Assembly: GCA_016839245.1 (NCBI GenBank)
Contig: JAEOUN010000076.1
Location: 1-64,000, forward strand
Origin: Candidatus Thorarchaeota archaeon
GTDB lineage: Archaea; Asgardarchaeota; Thorarchaeia; Thorarchaeales; Thorarchaeaceae
Length of the DNA stretch: 64,000 nt
Direction of reading: 5' to 3'
Under the pieces are notes generated by a model, which saw only the letters and a program-made list of their open reading frames with translations, was not told where the DNA came from and did not search any database. Made by a program: the position numbers and the translations under genes. This document shows positions 61,494 through 64,000 of this stretch, piece by piece (position 1 is the first letter of the stretch; every line of letters starts with the position of its first letter).

Positions 61494-64000
61494 TCATTTT
61501 GATTGGTTTTCTAGGATCGCAGCTTGAGCTGCAGCTAACCGAGCGATTGGCAATCGATAGGGAGAACATGAAACATAGTCAAGCCCTATCTCATGGAAAA
61601 ACATAACTGAGCGAGGGTCTCCGCCATGTTCACCACAGACACCAAGCTTGATGTCTGGTCGAGTCTTTTTACCTCTCTCGATAGCAATCTCCATTAGTTG
61701 ACCGACGCCACGTTTGTCGATGCTGACAAAAGGATCATTTCTCAAGATGTGTTTATCCAGATAATCTGGCAGGAATGAATCGATATCGTCTCTACTGAAT
61801 CCAAATGACATTTGGGATAGATCATTTGTTCCAAAGGAAAAGAATTGAGCACTTTGCGCCATATCTCCTGCACGCATGCAGGCACGTGGAATCTCAATCA
61901 TAGTTCCATACATATATGGAATATCCAATCCTTGTTCATTCTTGACCTCATCATAAACTCTCTCAACAATAATTTGCATTGTCTTTAGTTCAGCAGCACC
62001 TATTGTTACTGGTATCATGATTTCAAGATGGACTTTCTTGCCTTCCTTCAATAGTTCAGCTCCCGCCTCTAAGATTGCACGGACTTGCATCTCGTATATC
62101 TCAGGATATGTAATTCCAAGACGTACGCCACGATGACCCATCATAGGATTGTTTTCATGGATCTGTTCGCCGCGTCTGTGAACATCTTCAGCACTAATAC
62201 CAAGCGCAACAGCTAGTTTCTCTTGCCCGAACTTACTCTGTGGAACGAATTCATGGAGTGGGGGGTCGAGCAATCTAATGGTAACAGGAAGTCCATCCAT
62301 CACTTCAAGTGTGTCTTTGATGTCTTGTTTAACATAGGGAGAGAGTTCCTTGAGTGCGTGTAATCTCTCAGCACGAGTATTACTTAGAATCATCTTGCGC
62401 AACAAAAAGAGTGGCTCATCTGATCCTTCTCCATAAAACATGTGTTCTGTACGGAAGAGACCGATACCTTCAGCACCAAAACCCAGAGCTACTTTGGCAT
62501 CATGAGGTGTATCAGCATTTGCTCTTACTCCCAATTTGCGATATTTGTCGATAAGTCCCATGAATTCCTTCAATCTTGGATTTTCAGTAGCTTCAATCAT
62601 GGGGAGTTCTCCAGCGTAGACAAGACCCTGTGTGCCATTGAGTGTAAGATAATCTCCCTCTTTGTACAGTTTTCCACCAATTGTGACTATCTTCTCAAAT
62701 GTGTTGATATCCAGACCACCAGCTCCAACAATACAACACTTACCCCATCCTCGGGTAACAAGAGCCGCATGGCTGGTCATTCCTCCACGAGCTGTGAGGA
62801 CTGCATTAGCTGCACGCATCCCTTCAATATCTTCTGGCGAGGTCTCCTCACGAATTAGTACAACTGGCTTTCCTTTCTTGCTCCATTCGATAGCAACTTC
62901 AGAGGTAAAGACAATCTGACCGACTGCTCCTCCTGGGCCTGCTGGAAGCCCTCGAGTAATTGGAGTTGCTTCCTTCTCAGCCTTAGGATCAAGTATTGGA
63001 TAAAGCAATTGACCCAGCTGTACTGGAGCTACTCGAAGAATTGCAGTTGGTTCATCGATAAATCCTGTATGAAACATGTCCATTGCAATGTTCAAAGCGG
63101 CTGTTGCCGTCCGTTTTCCAACTCTGTGCTGGACCAAGAAAAGCTTGTTCTCTTGAATGGTGAATTCAAGGTCAACCATATCTTTGGTATCTTTCTCCAG
63201 AGTATCACGAATCTCGACTAGTTCTTTGTAGAGTTCAGGCATTACTTCATGGAGAGTTGGAAGATTCTTACTTTGCTCATTTTTACTCTCGTTATTCAGT
63301 GCATTTGGTGTGCGAATACCTGCAACAACATCTTCGCCCTGAGCATTTATGAGGAATTCTCCATAGAATTTGTTTTCGCCTGTTGCTGGATTCCTTGAGA
63401 AAGCTACACCCGTTGCACTATTGTCCCCCATGTTACCAAAGACCATTGCTTGTACGGTACAAGCTGTGCCCCAATCATCGGGTATGTTTTCTATACGTCT
63501 ATATGCAACAGCACGAGCTCCTCCCCAGGACTTGAAGACTGCGCCAATTGCTCCCCAAAGCTGTTCATAGGGATCATCTGGGAATTCTTTACCAAGAGTT
63601 TTCCTTACTGCATCTTTGAACTCATTACAGAGTTCTTTCAGTTGTACAACATTTAAGCAAGTATCAGTAAGGCAACCTGCCTTCTTCTTCTTAACCTCAA
63701 GGAGTCGCTCCATCTGTTGACGGATTCCATGTCCTTCTTCCGGCTCAATCCCTGCAGCTTTCTCCATCACGACATCGCTATACATCATAATGAGACGCCT
63801 GTATGAATCATAGACGAATCTTTCATTCTGTGTAGTTTCAATGAGTCCAGGTATCGTAGAGGTCGTTAGACCAACGTTAAGGACAGTCTCCATCATCCCG
63901 GGCATGGACTTTCTGGCTCCCGATCTTGCAGAAACAAGTAATGGATTCTTTGGATCACCAAATCTCTTTTCCATCACTTCTTCGACAAATGAGAGTGCTC
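61494..64000 (-). CDS. ppdK: Pyruvate, phosphate dikinase (5' end outside window)
   Basis: The C-terminal about 835 residues of PPDK, which interconverts pyruvate + ATP + Pi and phosphoenolpyruvate + AMP + PPi. The frame is open to the right edge (ALSFVEEVMEKRFGDPKNPL), so the first 60-80 residues lie outside. Seen are RSGARKSMPGMMETVLNVGL, the ATP-grasp part, the phosphohistidine loop TARGGMTSHAALVTRGWGK, and the PEP-binding barrel with FGTNDLSQMSFGFSRDD and GVCGEHGGDPRSVMFFHEIG, including the catalytic Cys. In archaea it serves gluconeogenesis or glycolysis. A hairpin terminator follows seven bases after the stop. Confidence 0.95.
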   Translation of the reverse strand, partial: ALSFVEEVMEKRFGDPKNPLLVSARSGARKSMPGMMETVLNVGLTTSTIPGLIETTQNERFVYDSYRRLIMMYSDVVMEKAAGIEPEEGHGIRQQMERLLEVKKKKAGCLTDTCLNVVQLKELCNEFKDAVRKTLGKEFPDDPYEQLWGAIGAVFKSWGGARAVAYRRIENIPDDWGTACTVQAMVFGNMGDNSATGVAFSRNPATGENKFYGEFLINAQGEDVVAGIRTPNALNNESKNEQSKNLPTLHEVMPELYKELVEIRDTLEKDTKDMVDLEFTIQENKLFLVQHRVGKRTATAALNIAMDMFHTGFIDEPTAILRVAPVQLGQLLYPILDPKAEKEATPITRGLPAGPGGAVGQIVFTSEVAIEWSKKGKPVVLIREETSPEDIEGMRAANAVLTARGGMTSHAALVTRGWGKCCIVGAGGLDINTFEKIVTIGGKLYKEGDYLTLNGTQGLVYAGELPMIEATENPRLKEFMGLIDKYRKLGVRANADTPHDAKVALGFGAEGIGLFRTEHMFYGEGSDEPLFLLRKMILSNTRAERLHALKELSPYVKQDIKDTLEVMDGLPVTIRLLDPPLHEFVPQSKFGQEKLAVALGISAEDVHRRGEQIHENNPMMGHRGVRLGITYPEIYEMQVRAILEAGAELLKEGKKVHLEIMIPVTIGAAELKTMQIIVERVYDEVKNEQGLDIPYMYGTMIEIPRACMRAGDMAQSAQFFSFGTNDLSQMSFGFSRDDIDSFLPDYLDKHILRNDPFVSIDKRGVGQLMEIAIERGKKTRPDIKLGVCGEHGGDPRSVMFFHEIGLDYVSCSPYRLPIARLAAAQAAILENQSK

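Noticed and set aside
62442..62858. 138-residue plus-strand frame opposite PPDK
   Set aside because: Antisense to highly conserved PPDK sequence, with Cys/Ser-rich composition and no supporting signals.

Overview
This window is very probably a chromosomal segment of an Asgard archaeon, with lineage unresolved (Thorarchaeota-like is possible). It is AT-rich and carries an archaeal-type ThrRS with the archaeal N-terminal editing domain. It has two Ras/Rab-type small GTPases and, beside one of them, a stand-alone longin-like protein and a zinc-ribbon protein. There are many zinc-ribbon and surface proteins, frequent GTG/TTG starts and T-rich terminators. I see no rRNA, no recognisable tRNA, no CRISPR array and no intact insertion sequence.

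Layout. 1-5.1 kb: a YcaQ/AlkX-like DNA glycosylase, a Rab-like GTPase, and a Cu+ P-type ATPase with a C-terminal YHS domain. 5.2-11 kb: a mostly minus-strand block with a TPR protein, a PhzF-like enzyme, a second GTPase, a zinc ribbon, a longin-like protein and a polytopic membrane protein. The last two sit 12 bases apart, and this block is the best candidate for a GTPase-based membrane module. 11-19 kb: a membrane protein built of five Trp-rich repeats, an SDR, a TauE/SafE exporter, a PadR-like/degenerate methyltransferase fusion, a tiny zinc-ribbon gene, CorA, an EamA transporter and zinc-ribbon proteins. 19-26.5 kb: an MFS transporter, an M29 aminopeptidase, a surface beta-propeller protein, an ArsB/SLC13-type permease and DinB. 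26.5-31.5 kb: a molybdopterin oxidoreductase with a ferredoxin module inserted in its C-terminal domain, then a PadR regulator translationally coupled to a BtrH-like papain-fold protein behind a tandem 18-bp repeat, then a cobalamin adenosyltransferase.

31.6-39.7 kb: a 1,104-residue GNAT/beta-sandwich fusion, two tandem epimerases, an Eis-like acetyltransferase, a decayed surface-protein gene, a DsrE-like protein and another decayed fragment. 39.7-49.4 kb: a disulfide oxidoreductase, a thiolase, a candidate structured ncRNA, thrS, a saccharopine dehydrogenase-like reductase, a tandem pair of GNAT proteins and threonine ammonia-lyase. 49.5-56.7 kb: a membrane-anchored oligopeptide-binding protein, an alpha/beta hydrolase fused to a polytopic domain, SDR-type L-threonine 3-dehydrogenase and a surface protein. 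56.9-64 kb: a heterodimeric ABC exporter behind its own PadR regulator, and pyruvate phosphate dikinase, which runs off the right edge.

How the genes fit together. Threonine is charged by ThrRS (42.9 kb), deaminated by the ammonia-lyase (48.1 kb) and oxidised by TDH (53.9 kb) within about 12 kb. Thiolase and PPDK feed central carbon metabolism. Two PadR regulators each head a short operon with candidate operators directly upstream. Several secreted proteins share one plan: signal peptide, ectodomain, single C-terminal membrane anchor and short basic tail. Functions are read from motifs by eye; no database search was run.
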